Shown here: positions 1-9,791 of the stretch, piece after piece
How positions within the stretch are numbered: the first letter of the stretch is position 1
Layout: every line of letters begins with the position of its first letter
Source: Paragonimus westermani
Lineage: Eukaryota > Platyhelminthes > Trematoda > Plagiorchiida > Troglotrematidae
Reading direction: 5' to 3'
DNA: 64,000 nt
Assembly (NCBI GenBank): GCA_008508345.1
Contig: QNGE01003315.1
Span: 16,992 to 80,991 of the forward strand
Made by a program: the position numbers and the translations under genes
Notes under the pieces: generated by a model
Told to the model about the DNA's origin: nothing
The model's database searches: none
What the model saw: only the letters and a program-made list of their open reading frames with translations

Positions 1-3000
1 TACAATTCAAAGAGTGCTGTGGAGTAACTTGGCAGATTTGGTGATTTACAGGAGGCCAGATTGTGAACAAATCCGGACTTCCGGATTCGACCAGACAATA
101 GAAACAGCACACCATAATGCGGAGAGCACTCCATCAGCACAACTACGAAGTCACAGTTGAAGGTCAGAACTTCCAAACTTACAATTACATGCACACCCAA
201 CTCACTGTCCCATGTAAATCCCAGCACAGCAGCCGTGAGATCAGCTGCTCATTCAGGATTTCTCAAGAGGTTCAGACTGGAATATACCAAACCCGCTACT
301 GGGGAATGCAATTGTATTACCGATGAGTCGCTGGTTCGAATCCGGCTGGGGTCCAGATTTCTCATAGTCGCGTCTGATCTAAATCAACATTTTTGCAGAT
401 GCGCCTATTGGTAATACAGTTTCATTGTTTGATAGTGGAGTTGATGTGTTCCAGCGTGAACTGGTTACAAAGCATATCTAAGGAAACGATAAACAGAATG
501 TTGTCAGCTGATCAGTAGTAAGTGAAATTAGATGAATGTGTCTTACGCTATTGGTTGCGGTAATAAACGATTAATTTTCAAGTTCAGTGCTTACCAACCT
601 GACTTGCCGCTTGGAGGTTTCTGTTCGCCACATCATTTACCCAGTATCAATTAACAATTCATTTTTCAAAACTGACTTCCAGGATACGAAAAAAAATAGA
701 ATCTAGAATTTATACAGGAAAGGTCTCGACATCCACGCACAATCACAACTAACGGAACGGTTTGTTTGTTCTAAACGTTTGATCAGAAATCAAAATATAA
801 ATTGTCAACTAAGCGCACTTTGGAAACCATATGTAAATCAACCTAAAATACCCAATCAGGAACAATTCAACCTGAGTGCAACCTATGATTGATCTTGATC
901 CTTGAACTTTTAACAGAGTGGGTCGAAAAAAGATATTAATAGTGCTTCGTAGTGCGTCGTCGAATTGTTAAAATACATCTAAGAGGCCAGTGTGCCCGCG
1001 TTGTTTAAACCACACAATTACGAAGTCATTTGCGTGCTGGAATGTACACTAAACCTGGAATATGACGTTGTCAAAACGGAAATTAAGAAAGGTATTTAAC
1101 TTTACGGCGATTCAAGCACACACTACACTGAGAACAATATTGACATGAACTTTGAATATTTTGGACAATGGAACATACCATCTCTGGTGAAAGGCCAGTA
1201 AGAAAGGTTAACGTACTTAGATTTCCTAGCTAATGTGTTGTCGTTATCTCGGATAGTTTTATCTGATGATCTTAAAGATTTTCTACGTTAACCAACGTGC
1301 GGCAAACGGTTTGTTGTAGCCTTTTAAGATGGGCATAAGATAAAACGTGACAACAGTGTGGGACGCTAGACAATCCGATTGAGTGGCACACGGAAAACTG
1401 GAATAATGATTATTTTTGTAGTTAACCTCAGAGTGTTTTGATTACGCCTCACACCAGAATCACTCTTAAAGCGATTAAAGTACATGCATTTCGTTTAGAG
1501 AACATGTGTCAGTAGAAGTTAGCTATATTAAAGCTTGTTTCTGTGGTGCCACAAAGTAAGTTTTAGTTTTCCGGAAAATTATTTCCCATACTGCCAACGA
1601 GTTTGAACGGAACGGAAGCTGCTCGAAACTAATGTTTTTCACTTCTCACCGTGCAAATAGGTTCCCAACAGTGCATTTTGTTTCTGTTGATTAGCCAACG
1701 GACACGAACCAGATCCAAGTTATTTTACGACGCAAAACGGAAGTTTAAGCCCTACCGCGCTGAGCAGCACTCTACTGTTAGTCGGGCCAATTCTCTTCCA
1801 GAACCTGTTTAATACACCCCGGGAGATGAATGGTTGCGAGGTTATTACTAGGCCTTCATCATGCGTTGAAAAAGCCAAGCTAACAATGTGAAATTATCTC
1901 TTCTAGAAGTGAGTGTCTTATTTAGAGTGATCGCGGTCTTGTAAGAGACTACAATTTCCTCGACATGACGGGGATTTGAACTTCAGCTGACGTTGTATTT
2001 CATCACTGTTGATGACCACTGATTCACTGACTCATGGTTGACACAAATAAATTGCCACGTGTAGAAGCGCAGTGAAAACACTGAACTTTTGAGTTGGGGA
2101 AGATATGAAGCTGAGAACAGAAGGTAAGGTATAGTGCCTAAGCATTTCTGTCTGTCACGTTTGTTTTCCAGAAACATTTTAATCGATCTCGTGCTCTCTT
2201 ACGAGATTGCCTTGATAAACAATGACCTGTTACATTAAAATTTTTGTTTCGCGGAGCGCTTTTGAATATCCAGTGATAACGGAAACTTTCCCAAAAAAAG
2301 CAACCATTCCAAAAATCTTCAGTTTCTAGCAATCTTAATTGAAATACCTTTCAAAATTTCTTAGTTGGACAGTACAGTTAAACAGTTAGAACGGACGCTG
2401 AACTCGTAACAGCTTGAGACGCCACCAGCCTCAGTTGGTCGTGGTAAATTAAAATAAATCTTCCGAGCAATTTTTTCGAAAATTAGGTAAACATTTTCCA
2501 CCAAAGAACGCAATGCTTCTGACAGTGAATCAAAGCCTTGGACCGTGTGTCAGCTCCAACATCTCTACTTAGCAACTCAAAGGAAAATTTTCACTCTTAA
2601 GAGATTTTCGGTGTCCCAGTATGCTTCCTTCTTTTTGCGTTGACTGAAAGTAAGAAATAGAAGGGCTTTACGTAAATTTATCGGGGAGGCCATTGACTAG
2701 AATGAAGTTTGACAACTTGCTATCCGTTGAACCGATTTTGAATTTGTTCATAGATTTTGCCCGTATAAAACGGTGTACCCACCTTCGGTTAAAAGTGTAA
2801 ACCATAAATATGCTCACCCATCGTTTTTATTCAGTCTAGGTTTTCAACAGTCCATTAGTGAGAATAGTAGTGGGGAAAAATTCATCACAGAATTTTTTCA
2901 ACTAAATGACTCCATCTCCAGAATCTAAGGCTGCAGTTTTCTTGTCTCAAAATGTTGTTCCTCAATTTCTTTTAAACATCTTTCAAAGGTTGCCCTGAAA

Positions 3001-4579
3001 AGGTTACCTTGTTGAAAAAGAACTCAATATGTCTCACATTTTTTCATCCATTGTTTGCAAAGATTTCTCTAACCTGCGGTGGTCCCTAGACGACCGGTTT
3101 GGTCCTAACCAATAGTAGAATGCGGCTAATCACACATAACATGATATTGTCTTGTAGTTGTTATTGCTATTGGTCATCTATTCACACGGTGTTGATCGTT
3201 GTACTCACTGCGGGAGATACTTGATTATTTTGACAGTACAAACAAATTCAACATTCTGTCTCGTTCGTTTAGAACACCAGAAAACGTAACACGTTGCGAG
3301 GTGTAAGGATCAAGCATAATTCCATTAACAGATCTGTTAAAACAAGTGTGTAGATTTAGCGCACGTTGGTAGAGTAATTAATGAAAAAACGTATGAGTGC
3401 AAAGTAGAATAAATTAAGAGTTCCACTGCCACAGCTACGAGATGGTTGTGGATGAAAATTCCAAACGAACGGATAAACTCAGATGGAGGTAACCGTTTAA
3501 ATTCTCTCATCACTTACTACACACAGTAGCAGTGACTCAGAATAGTCAAATGAGCCCGCACGAAAACGACCGGTTCATTCACCTAATAAACAGCACCTTA
3601 GGGGACTACAAGGTGATGAGCTTGTAATGATCCATCAACCCATAAAACGTTTACCGAATCGTCCACACGAACAGTCTCCAGCAGATGTCCACTAAAGATG
3701 GAAGCCGGTTTTCTGTCTGTCTGGCTTATGTCGGATCATACCACGGGTTGAGTTCGTGATACACCATCCTACTCCTCATATATAGCACATTCAATCAACG
3801 GTACCCCTCAGAAAGAGTTCACAACCCGCATGCAGCAACCAACCTGTATCCTTGCACATATTGAACAGACCCTGTCTTTCTGCCTTCGTAAAATACAACA
3901 GGTCACCCAACTCTTGCATATTTCACACGACCGACTACGAACACTTCTGCTATCTTTAAAGTTAACACACAAAGCGGTCACGTCTAGAGTCGGTCGATAT
4001 TTTCACTTATATTCATTATAAATAACGATTAGTTAGTCCAAAATTTTTGTTTCAAGTAGTTTTACTTAGGGAACTAACTAAATCAACCGTGATACTTCCT
4101 CGTATTTTATCAGCACAATGTGACATATTTAAAAATGCAGTGTTTTACAGCGTACACAAACTACGATATTTTTTTACAGCTGCTTTCCTTATTGTACTGT
4201 AAGTTGATATCCTTGGACTACCTGCTTCTAGCTAACGGTTGCCACCCAACAGAAGAATAACTGTCTGTTAATTCAAATTTGTTCTGGAAGCAGATGGAGT
4301 GAATTGACTGCATATGTGAGACATTGAATTGCCAAAATAAATTCACCGTAACTAGCTCGGGCGGATGTAGTCAAAACATGCTTGACCCTCAATGTTGACA
4401 TCAGATGCCGTTTGTCCATTCAAATTCCCTGACAGACTGAAAGTACACCATACTGTGTGTGTTAGCGTTTGGCAAACTGCAAAATTTCAAACAACGGCGG
4501 GTGGAAATTTGACGACACACCGAAGTGCTTCCCAAAACTCCGAAATGGCTGATTATGGACCTGTTTTGATGCTCACAGT
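1..4579. other. gene-poor stretch, no supported gene
   Basis: I see no coding exon, RNA gene or recognisable transposon here. Open frames are at most about 85 codons, as chance would give in AT-rich DNA. Bases 333-343 match a pol III B box perfectly, but no tRNA fold or A box accompanies them. Short complementary segments near 315-326 and 405-416 could pair across about 80 bases; significance is unknown. Confidence 0.6.
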
Positions 4580-4662
4580 TGTTTTCAAGTTGAGTTTCAC
4601 TCACATTTGATCGCAGCGTTCGCATTCAGATGGACTTTCCAGCCAGCCTACTTCGAAAACAA

Positions 4663-4707
4663 GCACAAGACTCGAGTTTCGCTCTCATTAGAGCTCGTCA
4701 GTAGTGC
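4663..4707 (-). ncRNA. hammerhead ribozyme, type I, minimal helix III
   Basis: On the minus strand the core reads CTGACGA (the CUGANGA consensus with N=C), a four-pair stem II GCTC/GAGC closing a six-base loop, then GAAA, and C-TCGA-G followed by TC, giving a GUC cleavage triplet. Stem I is GCACTA with TTGTGC, five of six pairs. Helix III is only a C-G pair next to the A-U pair, as in the minimal hammerheads of eukaryotic retroelements, which often work best as dimers. Every core base looks intact. Confidence 0.85.
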
Positions 4708-4725
4708 ATATCCTTGCCACGGCCG

Positions 4726-4780
4726 GGATTTGAACTCCGGACATTCCAATCATGAGGCAACCGTGTTAACCACTGCGCCA
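4726..4780 (-). promoter_or_regulatory. internal pol III promoter (A and B boxes) of the minus SINE
   Basis: On the minus strand the A box lies at 4780-4770 and the B box (AGTTCAAATCC) at 4736-4726, with tRNA-like spacing. The A box matches the TGGCNNAGTGG consensus exactly; the B box has one change at its first position. Confidence 0.75.
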
Positions 4781-4963
4781 TTGACCTCACATTAGGCACG
4801 ACCGAATTATCAAATCTGAACGCTCAACCACTCTCGCTTGTGAGCAATGATCAGGTTGCCCGATCGTCTCGAGAGGAGACACAGTTACTGCCTGTTAACT
4901 CCAATCGCGAGAGTGGTTGAGCGTTCAGATTTGATAATTCGGTCGTGCCTAATGTGAGGTCAA

Positions 4964-5018
4964 TGACGCAGTGGTCAACACGGTTGCCTCATGATTGGAA
5001 TGGCCGGGGTTCAGATCC
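4964..5018 (+). promoter_or_regulatory. internal pol III promoter (A and B boxes) of the plus SINE
   Basis: The A box at 4964-4974 and the B box at 5008-5018 are separated by 33 bases, as in tRNA genes. The surrounding sequence has no complete cloverleaf, so this is a SINE head and not a functional tRNA. Whether it is transcribed is unknown. Confidence 0.75.
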
Positions 5019-5036
5019 CGGCCGTGGCAAGCATAT

Positions 5037-5081
5037 GCACTACTGATGAGCTCTGATGAGAGCGAAACTGGAGTCTAGTGC
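5037..5081 (+). ncRNA. hammerhead ribozyme, type I, minimal helix III
   Basis: Stem I is GCACTA (5037-5042) pairing perfectly with TAGTGC (5076-5081). The core CTGATGA occupies 5043-5049. Stem II is GCTC (5050-5053) with GAGC (5060-5063) around a six-base loop. GAAA lies at 5064-5067, and the C-TGGA-G mini-helix and U lead to the GUC triplet, with predicted cleavage after 5075. All conserved core positions are present and the stems are fully paired, so catalytic competence is likely. Confidence 0.9.
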
Positions 5082-5165
5082 TTGTTTTCGAAGTAGGCTG
5101 GCTGGAAAGTCTATCTGAATGCGAACGCTGCGATCAACTGTGAGTGATGGTCAACTTGAAAATAA

Positions 5166-6399
5166 ACCAAATCCCCGACTACTCATCAGTTCGCAGTTGT
5201 GACTAGTGAGCAAGTGAAAAGTACCACCAATCAGAACCAAAAATTCAAAGTTGGAAGTTTATCACATAAATGACCGTGAACTACTACGGCATGGACTACT
5301 TCCCGTCTAAATTGATGGAAAACTCAACTATTCTGCGGAGATCCCAACGGGTTATGACAATCTTAACATCTTCGAAAACAAATTGTTGCACGTTTTCTTC
5401 CTTGCTCATGTGGGATCCCTGTTCGTCCATTTGGATTGAAGTTAATGGGTTAATGAAACCAATTTCTGTTCATTTTCAACTGAGAACCCATCAGACCGTG
5501 TTGTACAAGGTAACTTGTTCACAATCTGCCTCCCTCCCATTTCCACTAATGACATCTGTTACAGATTCGAATCTTCGCCAGCACCCTAGCTGACCAACAA
5601 GTTTTTCTATCGCCACCTCAGACCAAGTTCTGGTCGAAATCAAGATGAACGCTGGACAATTCATATGTAAAATTTTCACCAACAAAATTGTTTACTTGCC
5701 CTTCAGCTTTTACGCAGCAGTTAATCGTTGTCATAAGGGGATCAGTAGAATTGCAGTTTGCCCCAACACCAAGCGTGGCAAGCCTGCTTCTGGCTGTTGT
5801 CCAATCGGACCTACTTAATAAACCGTCTTCGTTACAGTTTGTCGGCCAGGCTGAGGACAGACATTTGTACAAAAACACCCTACATGAAGGCGCCTTACTG
5901 TCTGTGCAAGGTTTGAGAGTAAACAGACGATCTAACATAAACTAGTGTAATACAACGGGCTAAATGCAAGAAGCTGACCAGGGAGGAAATGACTCGCTGT
6001 CCTCAAATTAATTAATGGCTTGACTGAGGACTCGGTTTCAGCAAGGAAGAGGCACAAAATATCTGTTCACTTCTCGTGCGTGTCTGTCGGAGCGGTAACT
6101 TGAATCTAGTTTAGTTCAGCTGCATGCAGCTAACAGAACTCACGGTCAATTTTTTTGCGCTGCCTATATTTCGTAGTTTTCTTAAGTAAACCTCAAACAG
6201 TTGACACTTAGTGTTCTCAAGCCTTTATTAGGTACACTTTTTATAATTAAGCCTATAGATATCGCAGGAACTAGCGATTTGTTATCGCAGAGCCAAGTTG
6301 AAATTCATGTTGGTCCCATTCTTTGAGCAATACATAGCAGGCGATTCCTACGCCCTAAGCATTCATAAGTGTGTTTGTGCATATGTTGTTGCGTTCGGG
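5166..6399. other. intergenic stretch, no supported gene
   Basis: Only overlapping open frames of 60-107 codons on both strands occur here (for example 5270-5593 and 5688-5945). None shows a family motif and several frames overlap without a preferred one. A degenerate repeat or pseudogene cannot be excluded. Confidence 0.5.
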
Positions 6400-6616
6400 T
6401 ATTCGGCGGTCGGACATGTTTCCGAACACTGAGGTACTGCGGCAAGCAGACATGGACGGAATGGAAGCCATGCTGACGCTGAATCGACTTCGTTGGCTAG
6501 GTTAATTCCATCGGATGGACCATGATCCTATTCCAAAACAGTTGCCTTACGGACAATTGAAATCAGATGAGCAAAATCCTCATGGTCAAAAGTGGAGATA
6601 CCAAAATGTAATCCAG
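6400..6616 (+). pseudogene. non-LTR retrotransposon fragment, C-terminal region after the reverse transcriptase
   Basis: The frame through 6434-6616 reads like the conserved tail of many LINE polyproteins: a segment ending LRWLG, then HRMD..PIPKQL.YGQLKS and a WRYQNVIQ-like close, matching the family pattern of a Trp-Leu-Gly-His-Val block, a Met, and a downstream 'YG-L' and 'G..RY.D' block. An in-frame TAA directly follows the WLG block, so the copy is dead. No upstream reverse-transcriptase or endonuclease motif is visible. The downstream sequence matches the repeat that also follows the second fragment at 37383. Confidence 0.65.
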
Positions 6617-6649
6617 GTAAGTCTTTAGCAATCTAACGTTGGTTTTAGA

Positions 6650-7180
6650 TGTTGAGAAGATTCAGAGTTAAGCCGGGTGGTCTGGGAAAACATGATCCGG
6701 ATGGACAGCCACGAGTTCACGAAACCTGGGTGCTTGTGACCTTCTAACTTTCTTTTTCTTCAGCATTGCTGGTGTGCTGTATGGTGTAGATTCTGGCTGC
6801 TTTCTTCCAGTACAACCTTGCACTGTGATTTTACTCCATGTCCTTTCCAGAGTGCACTAACGTGCACTTTATTAATGGAAAATATGAGTTATATTTTCAA
6901 TATTCGTCATTCCATTGTAGATCTTGCAAAGGTAGCCTCTGTCTGTTTATTTCCTGAGAGATAGGGCTGTCGATTTCGTACTAGCCAGGCATTCGGTTAA
7001 TCAGCATTGGGCGGCTGGACACAAAGGCCTCACTTAAACGCCTACTGGATGTGTAGTGTGTGAGTGAAACCGTAAGTTGTGTGGTGCGAACCACTTGCGG
7101 TGAAGGTTAAATGCAGACGTCCATTGGCTTATGTCATTGCGACGGTCTAATCCGAACTGGATGCTGCCAACCGCGTTCAG
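6650..7180 (+). repeat. LINE-associated downstream repeat, copy A
   Basis: This stretch aligns, with many substitutions, to the reverse complements of 27575-28070 and 49690-50075. Shared landmarks are a GCACTAACGTGCA-like block near 6855, a CTGAGAGATA block near 6953, GGCTGGACACAAAGG near 7012, a GTGTGG..ACCG.AAGT.GTG block near 7050, and an ending near TCTAATCCGAACTGGATGCTG (about 7150-7170). Because it lies downstream of a LINE C-terminal fragment in the same orientation, it is probably that LINE's 3' untranslated region. Confidence 0.6.
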
Positions 7181-9370
7181 GTATAGTGAATGAAGTCTGC
7201 GTCCCGTAATAAGAGCAGAACTAACCTTCATCTGACTTTGTCCTACTGACGATTTTTATGGAGAACTGTGAGGCTGGCTACGCTGGCGTTAAATATTGGT
7301 CGTTGTCAGTCATTGTGCCGGGCTACTTCAGGTAAGTGAATATAAGATTGCACTGAAAGAATCATGGATGTTCAGCAAAACTTGCGCCTACCATAAAAAG
7401 ACCGCCTAATTCCAGGGTCAATGTTTTAAACTAAGAAGTGACAACTCACCTCTAGGGACTCACTTTTAGATCAACAGTAATAGTTAGATATTTCAGTAAC
7501 AATGTAACGCGCAACCGAAACCAGAGAGCGCGCACGAATTGAATTTGAGTTGTGTGACGGGGCGTGCTGCTGTATTGTCGGTGCCGTTTTAGCTTTCGTT
7601 TGTGTAAGTCGTGTGCATGGCTTACTGGGCCTTCGGCTCATGTTTGTTCGTATTGTTTCTCATTACAGAACTGTTGTTCGAACCTCTACTTCGGAAGAGC
7701 GCTGTCCCCTGGTGCGTCCACGTTGCCCGAAGGTTGGTCCGCGAAGTCACGGGCATCCAGAGTAGAGTCGGCTGGCCTGCATGTTACAACAACTTTGTCT
7801 ACACCAATTCAAAGAAATGCCATGATAACTGTTCACCACAAGTAAACATAACCTCCAGCGTCAACTGGATAAAACTTATAATTTTCAGTGTACTACTATC
7901 ATATATCCATGCTTTCCAAACCCTTGTTTCGGATATACACAATTTGCTAGTTGTTGAATTGGGTGTTCAAACTGGTCCTTCGGATCTTTTTTAAACAGAG
8001 GAAGTAACAGTTTTGAAATGATAAACTTCTAAGTGAAACGTGACTTTGATTCAGAAAAGGTTTTACTTGATAGAATTAAACAAAATCAATAACAGACTAA
8101 AGATTGCTACCACTCATTAAAAGCTATCTTTGATTTTAGCTTGGCAGCCCTTTGTGTAGCAGAACTTCATGTGCAGCACTGTTGTGGTTTTTCAAAACGT
8201 TCTGTCTGTGTGTATTCGAAGATGTATTCTCTCCCTACATATCGCATAAATTCGTTAACTTTGCTGATATGATTATCATGGCAGATGTCGATGAATGTGT
8301 GAATAGAGGAAAGAGATAACAGTTCTGGTACTCGCAGATATACGAGATTACTGGTGGCGTGATGTAACTGAACCAACTTAGTATAGCTCTATTAAACGTC
8401 CAGTAACCATTCCATTTGAAACAGAACCTGTTAGAGAGCGGTCACTCGGCTATCTGTGCGCTGGTGTGTTATCGAAAGCCGGTCATCTTGAAGTCATCTG
8501 AAATTAAGGCTCTCAAAGGCATCCAACCAACACTCTGTACAAAAGTTATCGTTCCTAAACCCCCACCTCCCTTGAATTTGGCCAGCTCCAGCCCAGTTTA
8601 AGTATGAACCTGAACGGTGAGCTTGGTTCGTTTGAATACTTTTATGTTGCACCGCTGTAATTTGTCGTCCTTGTTGAGTAGTAGTATAGGCAACCTTCTG
8701 ATTTATTCGGTTATGTTTCTGTAACAAAATTTTCAACGCACTCTCAACTGCGGAAAAAAGAAACACCATGGCGAGCACATCGCGATACAAACATATTGAC
8801 TAAACATTTGTGCACCTCACTGTAATCACGTAACTCTTGGTCGTTCGTATTTTTGGTTACCCTCAATCACGATGAAAAATAAATTTGCGATTGACTCCTT
8901 CCGGTGCTGTTCATTTATCTGATAAGATGAGCAGGTTACAAGTTATCAGCAGGGAGTACGTTTTGCGCCCATGTACCCATGTCATACTTGCCTTTCTATG
9001 AGACTAAACAAAATGACGTTGAACCACGTAACAGATTACTTCGATTCAACCGGCAAGACTGCATACATTTACATGTCTAATGTTTTAGGTGTGAACACAG
9101 AGGACTACGTTTGTAACTATCAATTAAAGCCACCTGGTATGTTTTACAACGCGGTTATCTTTGATTGGCGCTTTCGCACATGTCTGTGTGTCACACTCGC
9201 CCACAAATCTCACCTTGTAGACAGATTTACATGGCACAGTCAGAGAGTATCAAGGACGAACGTGAAACCAAACAGGGACTTCCACCAAGAAAAACAGCGT
9301 GGTATGAAATAACACATAAAGCTAGCGAAGAAAAACAGCACGGAACAAATCGTCTATTCGATTTGCACTG
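7181..9370. other. upstream region of the alkaline phosphatase gene
   Basis: No exon or repeat is recognised. The stretch about 7530-7770 is richer in CpG and G+C than its neighbours and holds overlapping frames of 71-127 codons with no family match; it could be regulatory, an untranslated exon or an old repeat. Frames at 8971-9312 and 9165-9371 abut the phosphatase start and are probably 5' untranslated sequence. No convincing TATA box could be tied to a transcription start. Confidence 0.4.
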
Positions 9371-9791
9371 ATGGAAGCGGTTGCAATGTTTTTACTTTGG
9401 ATAATCTGGGTAACAGACCTATTTTCACCGGTGTTTTGTGACAAATCTATCCCAAACACTGCTTTGCCTGATGTTAGTAACGAAATTATTGACCCGTTAT
9501 TCTGGAAAAATGTTGCAACTCAGAAAATTCACAACTTTAAACAGTCATCACTATATGGTCATATATACAATACAATCAGCCCTCCGAAAAATATGATCCT
9601 GTTTATCGGCGATGGGATGGGCTCCAGCACAATCACGGGAGCAAGATATTTGAAAGCAGCAAACTTGAATAGGTCCGCCGGAGATGTGTTACTGGATTGG
9701 GAGCTCTGGCCGACTGTTTCACTAGTGCGTACATTCAGTGCCAATCGCATGACAACCGATTCCGCGTCTTCAGCAACCGCCCTATTTTGTG
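9371..9791 (+). CDS. alkaline phosphatase exon 1
   Basis: It encodes residues 1-140 and the first base of codon 141: signal peptide, FIGDGMG metal-binding motif and the TTDSAS nucleophile motif. The donor is GTAAGT at 9792. The ATG at 9371 was chosen because it opens a typical signal peptide; the ATG at 9386 would leave a five-residue shorter one. Confidence 0.95.

Larger units (their letters stand above)
4580..4906 (-). mobile_element. tRNA-derived SINE with hammerhead ribozyme, minus copy
   Basis: Read on the minus strand, the element runs from an upstream segment (4906-4838), which is also found at the 30 kb and 61 kb copies, through an A box (4770-4780, TGGCGCAGTGG) and a B box (4726-4736) into a hammerhead ribozyme (4663-4707) and a tail ending near 4580. 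The A to B spacing is that of a tRNA. This layout resembles the ribozyme-bearing SINE-like repeats known from schistosomes and the retrozyme-type non-autonomous elements of flatworms. It encodes no protein; amplification would need an enzyme supplied by another element. Confidence 0.85.
4580..5165. repeat. large palindrome: two SINE copies in divergent inverted orientation
   Basis: Bases 4580-4837 and 4907-5165 are reverse complements of each other over about 258 bp with scattered substitutions, separated by a 69-base loop (4838-4906). Each arm contains a tRNA-like head with A and B boxes, a hammerhead ribozyme and a shared tail. A read-through transcript would fold into a hairpin of about 250 bp. 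The arms differ at many single positions, so this is unlikely to be a simple assembly fold-back; it is either two independent insertions or an older inverted duplication. Confidence 0.9.
4907..5165 (+). mobile_element. tRNA-derived SINE with hammerhead ribozyme, plus copy
   Basis: This is the plus-strand partner of the palindrome. It has an A box at 4964-4974 (TGACGCAGTGG), a B box at 5008-5018 (GGTTCAGATCC), a hammerhead ribozyme at 5037-5081 and a tail to about 5165. It lacks the extra 69 bases upstream of the head that the minus copy has, so it is probably 5'-truncated or was joined to the other copy by an inverted duplication. Confidence 0.85.

Noticed and set aside
280..360. Possible tRNA gene around a perfect B box (333-343)
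   Set aside because: A T-arm can be drawn, but no acceptor stem, anticodon arm or A box fits upstream.
4607..4795. 62-codon frame inside the SINE palindrome
   Set aside because: It is antisense to the SINE head and ribozyme; such frames often appear as false gene predictions in SINEs.
5180..5195. Extra CTGATGAG on the minus strand after the SINE
   Set aside because: No GAAA or stems follow at hammerhead spacing.
7564..7994. Overlapping frames up to 127 codons in a CpG-richer stretch
   Set aside because: Three frames overlap with no preferred one and no motif; not called as genes.
8971..9371. Frames directly upstream of the phosphatase start
   Set aside because: They overlap each other, lack similarity, and probably lie in the 5' untranslated region.
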